64,000 nt of DNA from Flavobacterium sp. KACC 22763 (GTDB lineage Bacteria > Bacteroidota > Bacteroidia > Flavobacteriales > Flavobacteriaceae), in NCBI RefSeq assembly GCF_028736155.1, contig NZ_CP117879.1, positions 4,588,001 to 4,652,000 of the forward strand. The letters are read 5' to 3'. Position 1 is the first letter of the stretch, and each line of letters opens with the position of its first letter. Both the position numbers and the translations under genes were made by a program. This document shows, in pieces, positions 43,038 through 52,799 of this stretch. Below the pieces are notes generated by a model. That model ran no database searches. It saw nothing but the letters and a program-made list of their open reading frames with translations, and had not been told where the DNA came from.

Positions 43038-43067
43038 TTGCAGAGACTTTTATTATACTTACTTTTG
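43038..43067 (+). promoter_or_regulatory. asd promoter
   Basis: TTG (43038-43040), 19-nt spacer, TACTTTTG (43060-43067), 41 nt before the ATG. It has the same spacing and -7 box as the leuC promoter. Confidence 0.7.
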
Positions 43068-43108
43068 CGTTACAAAATTAGATTAATTGATTATTTAAAA
43101 ATATAAAA

Positions 43109-44098
43109 ATGAGAATTGCAGTTGTAGGCGCTACTGGAATGGTAGGCGAAGTAATGCTTAAAGTATTAGCAGAAAGAAATTTTCCTGTTACAGAATTAAT
43201 TCCTGTTGCATCAGAAAGATCAGTTGGAAAAGAAATTGAATACAAAGGAACCAAGTATAAAGTAGTAGGATTACAAACAGCTGTTGATATGAAAGCTGAT
43301 ATCGCTGTTTTCTCTGCTGGAGGAGATACTTCATTAGAATGGGCTCCAAAATTTGCTGCTGCTGGAACAACTGTTATTGATAACTCTTCTGCATGGAGAA
43401 TGGATCCAACTAAAAAATTGGTAGTTCCAGAAATCAACGCTGACGTTTTAACTAAAGAAGATAAAATTATTGCAAATCCAAACTGTTCTACTATTCAAAT
43501 GGTAATGACTTTGGCGCCTTTGCACAAAAAATACAATATTAAAAGAATCATTGTTTCTACATACCAATCTATCACAGGAACCGGTGTAAAAGCGGTAAAA
43601 CAATTAGAAAACGAGTACGCTGGAGTTCAAGGTGAAATGGCTTACAAATATCCAATTCATAGAAATGCGATTCCACACTGCGATAGTTTTGAAGAGAACG
43701 GGTACACTAAAGAAGAAATGAAATTAGTTCGCGAAACTCAAAAAATCTTAGGTGATAACACTATCAGAGTTACGGCTACTGCTGTTCGCGTTCCAGTTGT
43801 AGGCGGACATAGTGAAGCAGTAAACGTTGAGTTTACAAATGATTTTGACGTAAATGAAGTTCGCGAAATTCTACACCATACAGATGGCGTTACAGTACAA
43901 GATAATTTAGATACTTTTACTTACCCAATGCCATTATATGCAGAAGGTAAAAATGATGTTTTTGTTGGAAGAATCCGTCGCGACGAAAGCCAGCCAAACA
44001 CATTAAACATGTGGATTGTTGCCGATAACTTAAGAAAAGGAGCTGCAACAAACACAATCCAAATCGCTGAATATTTAATTAAAGCAGGTTTGGTATAA
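43109..44098 (+). CDS. asd: Aspartate-semialdehyde dehydrogenase
   Basis: The 329-residue enzyme has the NADP motif AVVGATGMVGEVMLKVL, DIAVFSAGGDTSLEWAP, the catalytic Cys in IIANPNCSTIQMVM and the substrate His/Arg segment VPVVGGHSEAVNVEF. It reduces aspartyl phosphate to the semialdehyde for lysine/DAP, Met and Thr synthesis. Single gene with its own promoter and terminator. Confidence 0.96.
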   Translation: MRIAVVGATGMVGEVMLKVLAERNFPVTELIPVASERSVGKEIEYKGTKYKVVGLQTAVDMKADIAVFSAGGDTSLEWAPKFAAAGTTVIDNSSAWRMDPTKKLVVPEINADVLTKEDKIIANPNCSTIQMVMTLAPLHKKYNIKRIIVSTYQSITGTGVKAVKQLENEYAGVQGEMAYKYPIHRNAIPHCDSFEENGYTKEEMKLVRETQKILGDNTIRVTATAVRVPVVGGHSEAVNVEFTNDFDVNEVREILHHTDGVTVQDNLDTFTYPMPLYAEGKNDVFVGRIRRDESQPNTLNMWIVADNLRKGAATNTIQIAEYLIKAGLV

Positions 44099-44131
44099 TC
44101 GAGAGAGATTAAATAAAATTGTTATAAAGAG

Positions 44132-44168
44132 AAAACCGTAATTGCAGTGATGTAATTACGGTTTTTTT
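44132..44168 (+). terminator. asd terminator
   Basis: Stem AAAACCGTAATT/AATTACGGTTTT with 10-nt loop and T run. Confidence 0.85.
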
Positions 44169-44271
44169 GATTTCAAATATCTTATTTTAATTATTTTATA
44201 GCTTTTGGAAGTAGATTTCTAATTTAGTTTAGACTAGTTTTACAAGAAAGAATCACAGTAACTCGATTAAA

Positions 44272-44952
44272 ATGAAAAATATAAAATATTTATTAATTCT
44301 AATTTCTGGAATTTGCGTAGCTCAGAATAAATTTGAAGTTATGAATGGTTCAAAAAGATATTCTGCTGAGATTTCTGTAGACAATTGTAATGCGGGAAAT
44401 TGTGAAGGAAAAGCAGTTATAAAACTAGTAGATAAAAAATCAAATAGTTTTTTTCAAACGCTGACCTCAGATGATTTATATTTTTTTCTTGATGAAAAAC
44501 AAAAACCAACAGTAAATGTTATTCAGCTTTATGGAGAGCAAAGTCCATTGATTTTTGATGATTTTAATTTTGACGGAACAGAAGATTTGGCTGTGAGGAA
44601 CGGGAACAACAGTGGATATGGCGGACCTTCTTATGATGTTTATGTTTATAATTCTACTAAAAAACAATTTGTTTTGAGTAGTCAATTAACCAATTTGGTA
44701 AGTGAAAATCTCGGTATGTTTGTTACAGATCATAAAAGAAAAAGATTAATTACATATTCTAAATCTGGCTGCTGTTGGCACATGACAACAGAATATGAAG
44801 TTGTACCCAATAAAGGATTGCGTAAGGTTTATGAATTGGAAGAAGATGCAATGAATAGTGAATTTGTAACCGTGACGACAAGAAACTTTATAAACAATAA
44901 ATGGCAGACAAAAACTAAAAATTATAAAATAAGTGAATACTATAAAGAATAA
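44272..44952 (+). CDS. Secreted protein with calcium-like Asp motif (XAC2610-like)
   Basis: The 226-residue protein has a signal peptide (MKNIKYLLILISGICVAQ). The central segment FDDFNFDGTEDLAVRNGNNS is an Asp-rich loop of the kind seen in FG-GAP or XAC2610-type proteins, followed by GGPSYDVYVYNSTKKQFVLS. The C-terminal third (SKSGCCWHMTTEYEVVPN) holds a Cys pair. Likely periplasmic or secreted. Function unknown; proteins of this sort occur beside lysozyme inhibitors or in toxin loci, but nothing here proves it. Confidence 0.65.
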   Translation: MKNIKYLLILISGICVAQNKFEVMNGSKRYSAEISVDNCNAGNCEGKAVIKLVDKKSNSFFQTLTSDDLYFFLDEKQKPTVNVIQLYGEQSPLIFDDFNFDGTEDLAVRNGNNSGYGGPSYDVYVYNSTKKQFVLSSQLTNLVSENLGMFVTDHKRKRLITYSKSGCCWHMTTEYEVVPNKGLRKVYELEEDAMNSEFVTVTTRNFINNKWQTKTKNYKISEYYKE

Positions 44953-45045
44953 AATTTGATATAAGATCTTAGCAAAGTTTTTTAGTTTTAAAAAGTTATT
45001 GGGAATATAAAAAAGGCATACCTTTAATTTAGAAAAATAGAGACA

Positions 45046-45555
45046 ATGAATTTCGATAACTACAAGATTATTCCAAATTACAATACGCAAAAAACAGATT
45101 TATTTACCGCAGATGAAGAAGAAATTCTGGCTTGTGAAAAAACATTAAACATAACTTTTGATGAAGATTATAAAGAGTATGTTCAAGAATACGGAAGTGG
45201 TATTTTAGGCGGTACTTATGTAAGGGTTTATCTTCCTGAAACGATTGTTTTAACTTTGGAAGAATGGAAAAACCGTATTACTGAATATTGGTTTTGGGAT
45301 GAAGGAAAAGAAGTTTTGACGAAAGAAGAAGTGCTAAACTCTATTAGAATTGGAGATACTTTTGATGGAGATGAAATTATTCTTTTAAACAATCAATATT
45401 ATGTTTTACCAAGATATAGCGAAATGATTTATAAAGCTGGAAACTCGCTCGAAGAAACGATTTCATGGTTATGTTCGGCTGGAATATTAACCGAAGCATT
45501 TTTGGAAAGAGAATTTGAGCCTTTTGATCCAAGCGGTTTTTTAAATTCCAATTAA
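45046..45555 (+). CDS. SMI1/KNR4 family protein (possible immunity protein)
   Basis: The 169-residue protein fits SMI1/KNR4 (SUKH): an N-terminal helix pair (TADEEEILACEKTLNITFDE), a YKEYVQEYGSGILGG motif, strands with VRVYLPETIV and IILLNNQYYVLPRYSEMIY, and a C-terminal ISWLCSAGI. SUKH proteins are often immunity proteins of contact-dependent toxins. There is no toxin here, so it may be an orphan immunity gene or have a housekeeping role. Confidence 0.78.
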   Translation: MNFDNYKIIPNYNTQKTDLFTADEEEILACEKTLNITFDEDYKEYVQEYGSGILGGTYVRVYLPETIVLTLEEWKNRITEYWFWDEGKEVLTKEEVLNSIRIGDTFDGDEIILLNNQYYVLPRYSEMIYKAGNSLEETISWLCSAGILTEAFLEREFEPFDPSGFLNSN

Positions 45556-45625
45556 AAAAAATTCCAAATTCCAAGTGCACAAAATGCATTTTGGAATTTG
45601 GAATTTTAAAATTTTGGAATTTATT
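45556..45625. repeat. AATTCCAA palindromic repeat
   Basis: AATTCCAAATTCCAAGTGCA faces TGCATTTTGGAATTTGGAAT. It starts at the SMI1 stop and could work as a bidirectional terminator between convergent genes. Confidence 0.6.
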
Positions 45626-45627
45626 TT

Positions 45628-45945
45628 CTAGTATTCTGGAGCTAGTTCTAATTCCAGTCCTTCTAAATCTTCAGTAATTGGTATCTGACAACCTAAACGG
45701 CTATTAGATTTAACATAAAAGGCTTCTGAAAGCATAGCTTCTTCATCGTCACCCATTTCTGGTAATGCAACATCATTTAGAACATAACACTGGCAAGAAG
45801 CACACATGGCCATTCCGCCACATGTTCCTTCAACAGGAAGTTCGTATGCTTTGCATAACTCCATTATATTCATTGCCATATCAGTTGGAGCCTGTAATTC
45901 GTGTATAACTCCTTCTCGATCTTTAATCTTTATTAATACATCCAT
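45628..45945 (-). CDS. 2Fe-2S ferredoxin
   Basis: The 105-residue adrenodoxin-type ferredoxin has cluster cysteines in VEGTCGGMAMCASCQCYVL and a further one at SRLGCQIPITEDLEGL. It transfers electrons in the cytoplasm, possibly in iron-sulfur assembly, given the Mrp and NifU-domain genes upstream on the same strand. Confidence 0.93.
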   Translation of the reverse strand: MDVLIKIKDREGVIHELQAPTDMAMNIMELCKAYELPVEGTCGGMAMCASCQCYVLNDVALPEMGDDEEAMLSEAFYVKSNSRLGCQIPITEDLEGLELELAPEY

Positions 45946-46003
45946 TTTAATTATTGGAATTTTGTGTAGAATTTGAAAAACGTGTTCAAATTCTCTATTA
46001 ATT

Positions 46004-46483
46004 TTAACTTTTCTCTTTTAAGCTAAAAGCATATTCTTTTCGATTACCGTCTTTAAGGCGCATTTTTACACCAATAATATTACCTCCTTTTTCTAGTATG
46101 GTTACTAGAGAGATAACAGAATAATAATCTTTGTCAGCCTGGAAAATTAAAGTCCCTTCATAAGTAGAATTTAAAATTCCTTGTTTGTCTGTCTGCGCAC
46201 TAAGTTTTCGCGGATGCGAAAAATCGGCGGAGCTATAAGTTGCCTTATTTGAAAACTTTGCTTTTCCGTCACAAAGGTCATATAAGAAATCATAATTTCC
46301 AATTCTTAAAGCGCCTTCTTCGGTTTTACCATTTGTAGAAAAAATGATTTGTCCTGAATATTGAAAATCTGACCATTCTTCAGCTTCATTTACCCAAGCT
46401 TTTTCAGCAAAAAGTGTTTGGCCCTGTTGTGCATTTACAGCGCTTACAAAAAATAATAAAAAAAGAGCGTAAAAGTTTCTCAT
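46004..46483 (-). CDS. Exported protein of unknown function
   Basis: The 159-residue protein has a signal peptide (MRNFYALFLLFFVSAVNAQ, cut near AQ). The mature part is rich in beta strands (FQYSGQIIFSTNGKTEEGAL, TYEGTLIFQADKDYYSVISL) and contains one free Cys. I do not recognise a family. It lies between the NifU-domain and ferredoxin genes; a link to them is not evident. Confidence 0.6.
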   Translation of the reverse strand: MRNFYALFLLFFVSAVNAQQGQTLFAEKAWVNEAEEWSDFQYSGQIIFSTNGKTEEGALRIGNYDFLYDLCDGKAKFSNKATYSSADFSHPRKLSAQTDKQGILNSTYEGTLIFQADKDYYSVISLVTILEKGGNIIGVKMRLKDGNRKEYAFSLKEKS

Positions 46484-46697
46484 AAGTTTAAGATTTAAGG
46501 GTTATGTTGACAAATTTAAGTTAAAAATGTAACAATTCCTTAACAGAAACTCTTAAAACTTTGCATTGTTTTTTATGAATCTGGCAAAAAGCGTTCTTTT
46601 TTCAGCATTATTTTATTATTTTCTCAATTAAATAATAAATCACTTATTATTCTTGTTAAACTATGAAGGTTTAATTTTGAGAAAAAGCGACGACCTG

Positions 46698-46937
46698 TTA
46701 CATAACATTTACCACAGTTTCAATTTGTGGTGCATATTTTTTTATAGTGGTTTCAACACCTGCTTTAAGTGTCATCTGATTAACACTGCAACTAATGCAA
46801 GCTCCTTCTAAACGAACTTTTACATGTTTGTCATCTTCAATAGAGATTAATGAAATATCTCCACCGTCAGATTTTAAGAATGGTCTTATCTCATCTAAGG
46901 CCAATAAAACATTGCTTGTTATTTCTTCTGTTGTCAT
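46698..46937 (-). CDS. NifU C-terminal domain protein (Fe-S carrier)
   Basis: The 79-residue protein is a NifU-like domain: LDEIRPFLKSDGGDISLI and the cluster-binding Cys pair in GACISCSVNQMTLKAGVE. It can hold a Fe-S cluster transiently and give it to target proteins. It is 83 nt after the Mrp gene on the same strand. Confidence 0.93.
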   Translation of the reverse strand: MTTEEITSNVLLALDEIRPFLKSDGGDISLISIEDDKHVKVRLEGACISCSVNQMTLKAGVETTIKKYAPQIETVVNVM

Positions 46938-47020
46938 AATATTAATGTGTCAATTAGAAAATGTGTCAATTAGAAAATTCTTTAAAATTATCTAATTGTC
47001 ACATTATCTCAATTATCTAA
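46938..47020. repeat. Direct and inverted ATGTGTCAATTAGAAAA repeat
   Basis: Two direct copies (46945-46961 and 46960-46977) face an inverted copy (AATTATCTAATTGTCACAT, 46985-47003). It fills the Mrp-NifU spacer. Confidence 0.5.
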
Positions 47021-48148
47021 TTATTTTTTAACTGCAGAACAGCCAGCCATTGTTGTAATTTTGATGGCTTCAGTTGCAGGTAAACTTTCGTTTCTGTTTA
47101 CGGTTTCTTGTACAACATTTCTAGTAATTCCTTCGAACACTTTTTCTATTGGAGATGCTGTTTGCAATGCTGCTGGACGACCGTAATCTCCAGCTTCGCG
47201 AATAGATTGTACAATAGGAACTTCTCCTAAAAATGGAACGCCTAAATCTTCAGCAAGGTTTTTAGCACCTTCTTGTCCAAAGATATAGTATTTATTGTCT
47301 GGCAATTCTTCTGGTGTAAAGTACGCCATGTTTTCAATAATTCCTAAAACAGGAACATTGATGTTATCCTGCATAAACATTGCCACACCTTTTTTAGCAT
47401 CAGCAAGTGCTACAGCTTGTGGAGTACTTACTACAACAGCCCCAGTAATAGGAAGTGATTGCATGATAGAAAGGTGAATATCTCCAGTTCCAGGAGGCAA
47501 GTCAAGAAGCATGAAATCTAATTCTCCCCAATCTGCATCAAAAATCATTTGGTTTAATGCTTTTGCAGCCATTGGTCCTCTCCAGATTACAGCTTGACTT
47601 GGTGCTGTAAAAAATCCGATAGAAAGCATTTTGATTTCGTAGCTTTCAATTGGTTTCATTTTAGATTTTCCGTCAACAGTAACAGAAACAGGTTTTTCGT
47701 TTTCAACGTCAAACATAATTGGCATAGATGGTCCGTAAATATCAGCATCTAAAACACCAACTTTAAAGCCCATTTTGGCAAGCGTAACAGCCAAGTTTGC
47801 AGTTACTGTAGATTTTCCTACTCCTCCTTTTCCAGAAGCAACTGCAATAATGTTTTTGATTCCAGGAATTGCGCGACCTTTAATTTCCGGTTTCTCTGGA
47901 GCTTCTACTTTAATGTTTACTTTTACTTTTGCATCAGGAGATATTAAATCATGAATTGTTTTTCTAATATCATCTTCAGCTCTTTTTTTGATGTGCATTG
48001 CAGGTGTGTGCAATACAAGGTCCACAACAGCTTCGTCTCCAAATGTAATGACATTGGTTACGGCGCCGCTTTCAACCATATTTTTTCCTTCTCCAGCAAT
48101 AGTGATTGTCTCTAAGGCTTTTAGAATTTCTTTTCTATCTAGTTTCAT
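47021..48148 (-). CDS. Mrp/ApbC-type Fe-S cluster carrier ATPase
   Basis: The 375-residue protein has an N-terminal DUF59/MIP18-like domain (1-90; VTNVITFGDEAVVDLVLHTP) and a P-loop ATPase with deviant Walker A ASGKGGVGKSTVTANLAVTL, LLDLPPGTGDIHLS (Walker B region) and a C-terminal GCSAVKK. The classical CxxC of Mrp proteins is not complete; only one Cys is seen in the tail. It loads Fe-S clusters on targets. A TATCTTTG box lies 74 nt upstream (48222-48229, minus). Confidence 0.9.
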   Translation of the reverse strand: MKLDRKEILKALETITIAGEGKNMVESGAVTNVITFGDEAVVDLVLHTPAMHIKKRAEDDIRKTIHDLISPDAKVKVNIKVEAPEKPEIKGRAIPGIKNIIAVASGKGGVGKSTVTANLAVTLAKMGFKVGVLDADIYGPSMPIMFDVENEKPVSVTVDGKSKMKPIESYEIKMLSIGFFTAPSQAVIWRGPMAAKALNQMIFDADWGELDFMLLDLPPGTGDIHLSIMQSLPITGAVVVSTPQAVALADAKKGVAMFMQDNINVPVLGIIENMAYFTPEELPDNKYYIFGQEGAKNLAEDLGVPFLGEVPIVQSIREAGDYGRPAALQTASPIEKVFEGITRNVVQETVNRNESLPATEAIKITTMAGCSAVKK

Positions 48149-48567
48149 TGTAATGGGCTATTTTTTTATTCTCCAAAAACAGTCTTATAAAATTATATTT
48201 ATTTAAACTGATTTCAGGGTGCAAAGATAACAGATTAAGTTCGGAAATTAAGCGTTTTTGAATTGTAATTATTGATATAGAGATTATTCAAAATTATTTA
48301 AAAGTGTTTTTTATTGAAAATCATAATCAAGAATGATTTATCGATTTAATGTTGGGAGAAAAGTTTTTCCAATACAAATGAATATTTTTTACATAAAGTT
48401 TTCTTTCAATTAAATAAAATTCTCACAAAACTTCGTTATATTTGATTGCCCAAATCGATGATTACCAGACATGAAAAAAATATGTGAAAACTAAGGTTTT
48501 TTGAGTAATTTTTTGGGTTTTCGGTATTTTTTTTAAAGTTATTTCTACCATTTAAAACTTTAAAAAT
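48149..48567. promoter_or_regulatory. Divergent promoter gap (Mrp and L,D-transpeptidase)
   Basis: 419 nt, no gene seen. It holds TATCTTTG on the minus strand (48222-48229) for Mrp and TATATTTG on the plus strand (48437-48444) for the transpeptidase. Neither has a clear -33 box. The remaining DNA is AT-rich. Confidence 0.45.
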
Positions 48568-50169
48568 ATGCGAAATTTTACTTTTTCTTTAATTATTATT
48601 ACAATCAGTTTTTTTGCATTTTCATTCAATTCATTAAATAGCAATACTAAAAACAAAACTGATTTAACGAATCGAAAAACGGTTGCAGTCATAACTCTTG
48701 ATGCAGCTTCGATTAATTCCTTTTTTAAAAAATATCCTAAGCTTAAAAAATATCAGAAAGATGTTGAGGATATTTATAAAGCCAAACAGTACAAATCTAT
48801 TTGGTACGACGATAAAAGTATAACTGAATTTGGTTCATTATTGTATCAGAAAGTAAATGTTCTGAGAGATCAGGGAATTGAAAATAAAATGCCTTATAAA
48901 GAAGAAATTGATGAGGCTTTTAATGAAAGTTCTTCAAACAAACCACCACAGCTTGATACCGAATTACTGCTGACAAGTATGTATGTATTCTATGCCAGCA
49001 ATGTGTATTCTGGAGTTGATCCTGCGACATTAAAAAAAATAGGATGGTACCTTCCTGCAAAATCTATTTCGTATACTCACATTCTAGATTCGTTAATGGT
49101 TGATTCTGATCGATTGGATAAAGATGATAATCTTTTATTCAGCCAATACTACAGATTGAAAGATGCATTGAAAAAATACCGTAAAATAGAAACCGATAAT
49201 CTATGGCAGAAAATTGCGATTGACAGTGCTACTTTCAAAGATTTAAGACCAGACGATACTGCTATTGCCATAAAACAAATTAGAAATCGCTTATTTGTTG
49301 TAGGAGATTTAAAAAAAGATTCTGGAAGTGATATTTATGATGAAGAATTGATGGCAGGGGTTTTAAACTATAAAAAAAGATATAATCTAAAAATAAATTA
49401 TGCTTTAACAAGAGATGTTATTAATCAGATGAATGAGCCGATTGGCAAGAGAATCAGAACCATTATGCTGAACATGGAAAGATGCAGATGGATTCCAACC
49501 AAATTGGCTAAAGCAGATGAATATGTAATGGTTAATATTCCTTCATTCAGATTGTTTTATGTTAAGAACGGAAAGTATGATCTTGTTTCGGATATTTTTG
49601 TTGGTAACAGGCTAAGTGAGACTGTAATCTTTAGTGGAAATATGGATCGAATCGTATTTAGTCCGTATTGGTATGTGCCGACAAGTATTATTCAAAATGA
49701 ATTAAAACTCCAGATTGCTAGTGATAAGAACTATTTGGAGGAGCATAATATGGAATGGAACGGGGGGAAAGTGCGACAAAAGCCAGGACCTAAAAATTCT
49801 TTGGGATTAGTAAAATTTATGTTCCCGAATCCAAACGATATTTATATGCACGATACACCTGCAAAAAGTTTGTTCGAATTTGAAAAACGTACTTTTAGCC
49901 ACGGCTGTATAAATGTGAAAGAAGCCAAACAGCTCGCATTGCATATTTTAAAAGATGATCCAGACTGGCCAGCAGACAAAATAGAGAGCGCTATGAATGG
50001 CGGAAAAGAAACGACTTGCATGCTTAAACGTAAAATTCCGGTTTATATAGGTTATTTTACCTGCTGGGTTCAGGACAATGGAGAAGTTAATTTTTTCCCA
50101 GATGTATACGATCGAGACCAAAATCTGGACAAGCTGATTTATAACGATGCTGTAACAATGAAAGACTAA
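48568..50169 (+). CDS. L,D-transpeptidase (YcbB/LdtD type)
   Basis: The 533-residue protein has a signal peptide or anchor (MRNFTFSLIIITISFFAFSF), an N-terminal helical scaffold (YLPAKSISYTHILDSLMVD), a peptidoglycan-binding-like region (RPDDTAIAIKQIRNRLFVVG) and a YkuD catalytic domain (about 320-480) with FPNPNDIYMHDTPAKSLF and the active-site motif FSHGCINVKE. It would make 3-3 crosslinks or attach proteins to peptidoglycan in the periplasm. Confidence 0.92.
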   Translation: MRNFTFSLIIITISFFAFSFNSLNSNTKNKTDLTNRKTVAVITLDAASINSFFKKYPKLKKYQKDVEDIYKAKQYKSIWYDDKSITEFGSLLYQKVNVLRDQGIENKMPYKEEIDEAFNESSSNKPPQLDTELLLTSMYVFYASNVYSGVDPATLKKIGWYLPAKSISYTHILDSLMVDSDRLDKDDNLLFSQYYRLKDALKKYRKIETDNLWQKIAIDSATFKDLRPDDTAIAIKQIRNRLFVVGDLKKDSGSDIYDEELMAGVLNYKKRYNLKINYALTRDVINQMNEPIGKRIRTIMLNMERCRWIPTKLAKADEYVMVNIPSFRLFYVKNGKYDLVSDIFVGNRLSETVIFSGNMDRIVFSPYWYVPTSIIQNELKLQIASDKNYLEEHNMEWNGGKVRQKPGPKNSLGLVKFMFPNPNDIYMHDTPAKSLFEFEKRTFSHGCINVKEAKQLALHILKDDPDWPADKIESAMNGGKETTCMLKRKIPVYIGYFTCWVQDNGEVNFFPDVYDRDQNLDKLIYNDAVTMKD

Positions 50170-50177
50170 AAAAATAA

Positions 50178-50212
50178 AAGCCCGACGGATTTTACTGAAA
50201 TCTGTCGGGCTT
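50178..50212. terminator. Bidirectional terminator between convergent genes
   Basis: 15-bp stem AAGCCCGACGGATTT/AAATCTGTCGGGCTT (one G-T pair), ACTG loop, A and T runs on both sides. Confidence 0.85.
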
Positions 50213-50236
50213 CTTTAAAAAAAATGGTCTACAAGC

Positions 50237-52666
50237 TTATTCGTATTTTAAATATTTTAAAACATCTATTTTGGTTACCTGAAACGCTTTTGTTAAAACA
50301 ATTACTAAAGTTAAAATCAAAAGAGAAATCAAGGCAATTACAAAAGGAACAGATGATATTCCAATTCTAAAAGCGAAATCTTCAAGCCATTTCTGTAATA
50401 ATATATAAGCAGGAACAATCCCGATTGCAAATCCTATTAAACAGAAAACAATATATTGTTTTGATAATTCTCTTAAGAGTATATCTGTTTCGGCTCCTAA
50501 TGTTTTTCGAATGGCGATTTCTTTCAGTCTTCTCTCCATCGAAAATGATGCCAAAGCGAATAATCCGAACACAGCAATTATGATTACGACTAAATTTAAA
50601 ATGAAAAAGAGGTTTTTTTGTTTGACTTGCTCTTCATAAGTTTTTGCAAATCCTTTGTTAACAAATTCATAGTCAAAAGGATAGTCTGGATTTACATTTT
50701 TCTCCCAATATAATTTCAATTTTTCTAACGTTTCTGTTAAATTATTTGGAGAAACTTTTACAAGCACTCTATTGAAATTATTCCATTTTAACGTTTTTAA
50801 ACTAATAAAAACCATTGGCGGAACCTTATTCTGCAAATCGATTAAATTAAAGTCTTTTACAACTCCAACAACTCTAAACTTTAAGTTATCATCGCTGCCA
50901 ATACTCCAGCCCGATGTTATCATAGTGTTCACTGGATTCTTAAGATTTAGTTCTTTAGCAAGTGTCTCGTTTATAAGCATACCGCTAACAGTATCTGAAG
51001 CAAATTGAGGAGATAAATCGCGTCCTTCAATTATTTTGATTTTCATCATTTCAAGAAATCCAAAATCCATTTCGATGTTTTTGGGCTGTACAAAAATTCC
51101 ATTATGTTTAAATCCTGAACTTGATCCAGCATTACCTCCAAAAGTGCCGGCAAATGTAGTGACATCAACAACTCCTGGGATTTTTTTAATTTCTTGTTTC
51201 TGTGCTAAATATTTATCTGTTCTGCTTAACCGCTCTTTTGTATTGTACGTAATAGAAAGTACTTGGTCACCGTTGAAGCCTAGATCTTTATTCATCATGT
51301 AATCAACCTGCGAATTAACAATTAATGCTCCAATGATAAAAAAGGCTGCAATTCCGAACTGAAAAATAAGCATTGAGTTTCGAATCCAGATACCACTTTT
51401 GCTTCTTGAAAAATTACCTTTTAGAACCTTTAATGTTTCAAAATTTGAGATATAAATAGCAGGGAAAATACCTGCAAGAACGATTACTAATCCAAATATA
51501 AAAATAAGCTGCAGGTAAAATTCGCTACCATTCATAGTCAAAGTTTTTCTCAAAAAGGTATTGTAATAGGGTAGTGAAAGTTCTACAATAGCCAGAGCAA
51601 AAATTATGGCAAGTAATACGGTTATGGAAGTTTCAAAAATAAACTGAATAATAATTTGTTTTTTTGTTGCACCCACAATTTTGCGAACTCCTACTTCTTT
51701 AGCACGTTTGATAGCCGATGCAGTTGCTAAATTGATATAATTTACCATTGATAAAAATAATATCAGAACAGACAAGCCGCCCATAATGTAAAGTAATTTT
51801 AAATTACCTTGCCCTTCAGGAAGGTTTTGTCCTCCAGAACTTTTTGTGCCATATAAACGAGAGGTTTTCAATTGATCAAGCATCACTTCGACCTGTCCGT
51901 TTTCTTTTAGATATTGTTCCACAGTCTGTCCGCTGGCTTTTGCATCTTTTACTGTTCTGTTGATAAAAATTACATTTTGCATTTTCTTTATAAGAGCAGC
52001 AGGATCGGTTCCTTTTTTAGCTTTGACCATTAAAGCATAGTTGAAATTTCCCCACTGATCTTTATCACCGTCACGCTTAACCCCGTTAAAAATATAATTC
52101 GGTTCGATTGAAGACGGTTTAGTTACACGAAAAACCGCTTTTACGATGTAATCGCCATTTCCATACGAAATTGATTTGCCAATTGGATCATCGTTTTTGA
52201 AAAGCAATTTTGCCTGATCTTCTGATACAGCAGCACTATTTTTTTCTTTTAAAATATTTTGTTTGCTTCCTTTTATAATTTCAAAAGGGAAAAAATCAAA
52301 AAAGTTTTCGTCTGTACGAATAACTTTTTTATCCAATATTTTTAGATTTTGAAATTTAACAATGCCGTCTTCGTACCAATTGTAGAGAAAACAAACTTTG
52401 TCAATTTCGGGAATTGTAGCTTTGCATGTTTCTCCAAAAGGGATCGAACTAGTTGCCCAAATATCTCCCGAACCAATTTTGTTAAGAACAATATAAGCGT
52501 TCTCTTTCTCAGGATTCCATTGATCGTATGCATTTTCATTGTTCCAATATAAAATTGCAAAAATAACAGAAGCGATCCCGATGCTTAATCCCAGAACATT
52601 TAAGAACGAAAACAATTTGTTTTGCTTTAAATGATATATAAATATTTTAAACCAGTTAAAAATCAT
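50237..52666 (-). CDS. MacB-like ABC transporter permease
   Basis: The 809-residue membrane protein has the MacB/FtsX layout twice: an N-terminal TM helix (FSFLNVLGLSIGIASVIFAI), a periplasmic MacB_PCD domain, three TM helices with the ALASAIKRAKEVGVRKIVGA-like motif (ATASAIKRAKEVGVRK), then a second half with LASFSMERRLKEIAIRKTLG and three more helices. It works with the ATPase at 52800 and the adaptor at 53652. Substrates of such tripartite pumps include peptides, lipoproteins and antibiotics; the one here is unknown. Confidence 0.9.
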   Translation of the reverse strand: MIFNWFKIFIYHLKQNKLFSFLNVLGLSIGIASVIFAILYWNNENAYDQWNPEKENAYIVLNKIGSGDIWATSSIPFGETCKATIPEIDKVCFLYNWYEDGIVKFQNLKILDKKVIRTDENFFDFFPFEIIKGSKQNILKEKNSAAVSEDQAKLLFKNDDPIGKSISYGNGDYIVKAVFRVTKPSSIEPNYIFNGVKRDGDKDQWGNFNYALMVKAKKGTDPAALIKKMQNVIFINRTVKDAKASGQTVEQYLKENGQVEVMLDQLKTSRLYGTKSSGGQNLPEGQGNLKLLYIMGGLSVLILFLSMVNYINLATASAIKRAKEVGVRKIVGATKKQIIIQFIFETSITVLLAIIFALAIVELSLPYYNTFLRKTLTMNGSEFYLQLIFIFGLVIVLAGIFPAIYISNFETLKVLKGNFSRSKSGIWIRNSMLIFQFGIAAFFIIGALIVNSQVDYMMNKDLGFNGDQVLSITYNTKERLSRTDKYLAQKQEIKKIPGVVDVTTFAGTFGGNAGSSSGFKHNGIFVQPKNIEMDFGFLEMMKIKIIEGRDLSPQFASDTVSGMLINETLAKELNLKNPVNTMITSGWSIGSDDNLKFRVVGVVKDFNLIDLQNKVPPMVFISLKTLKWNNFNRVLVKVSPNNLTETLEKLKLYWEKNVNPDYPFDYEFVNKGFAKTYEEQVKQKNLFFILNLVVIIIAVFGLFALASFSMERRLKEIAIRKTLGAETDILLRELSKQYIVFCLIGFAIGIVPAYILLQKWLEDFAFRIGISSVPFVIALISLLILTLVIVLTKAFQVTKIDVLKYLKYE

Positions 52667-52799
52667 TTTGAGGTATATTTTTTATAGTTGATATGGTTGT
52701 TTTTAGAAAACCTTTCGGTTTTAAATCATAGTAAATATTTTGCACACCAGTTCTACCAGAACTACAAGTGCAGTAACAATAATTTTAATCATCACTTTA

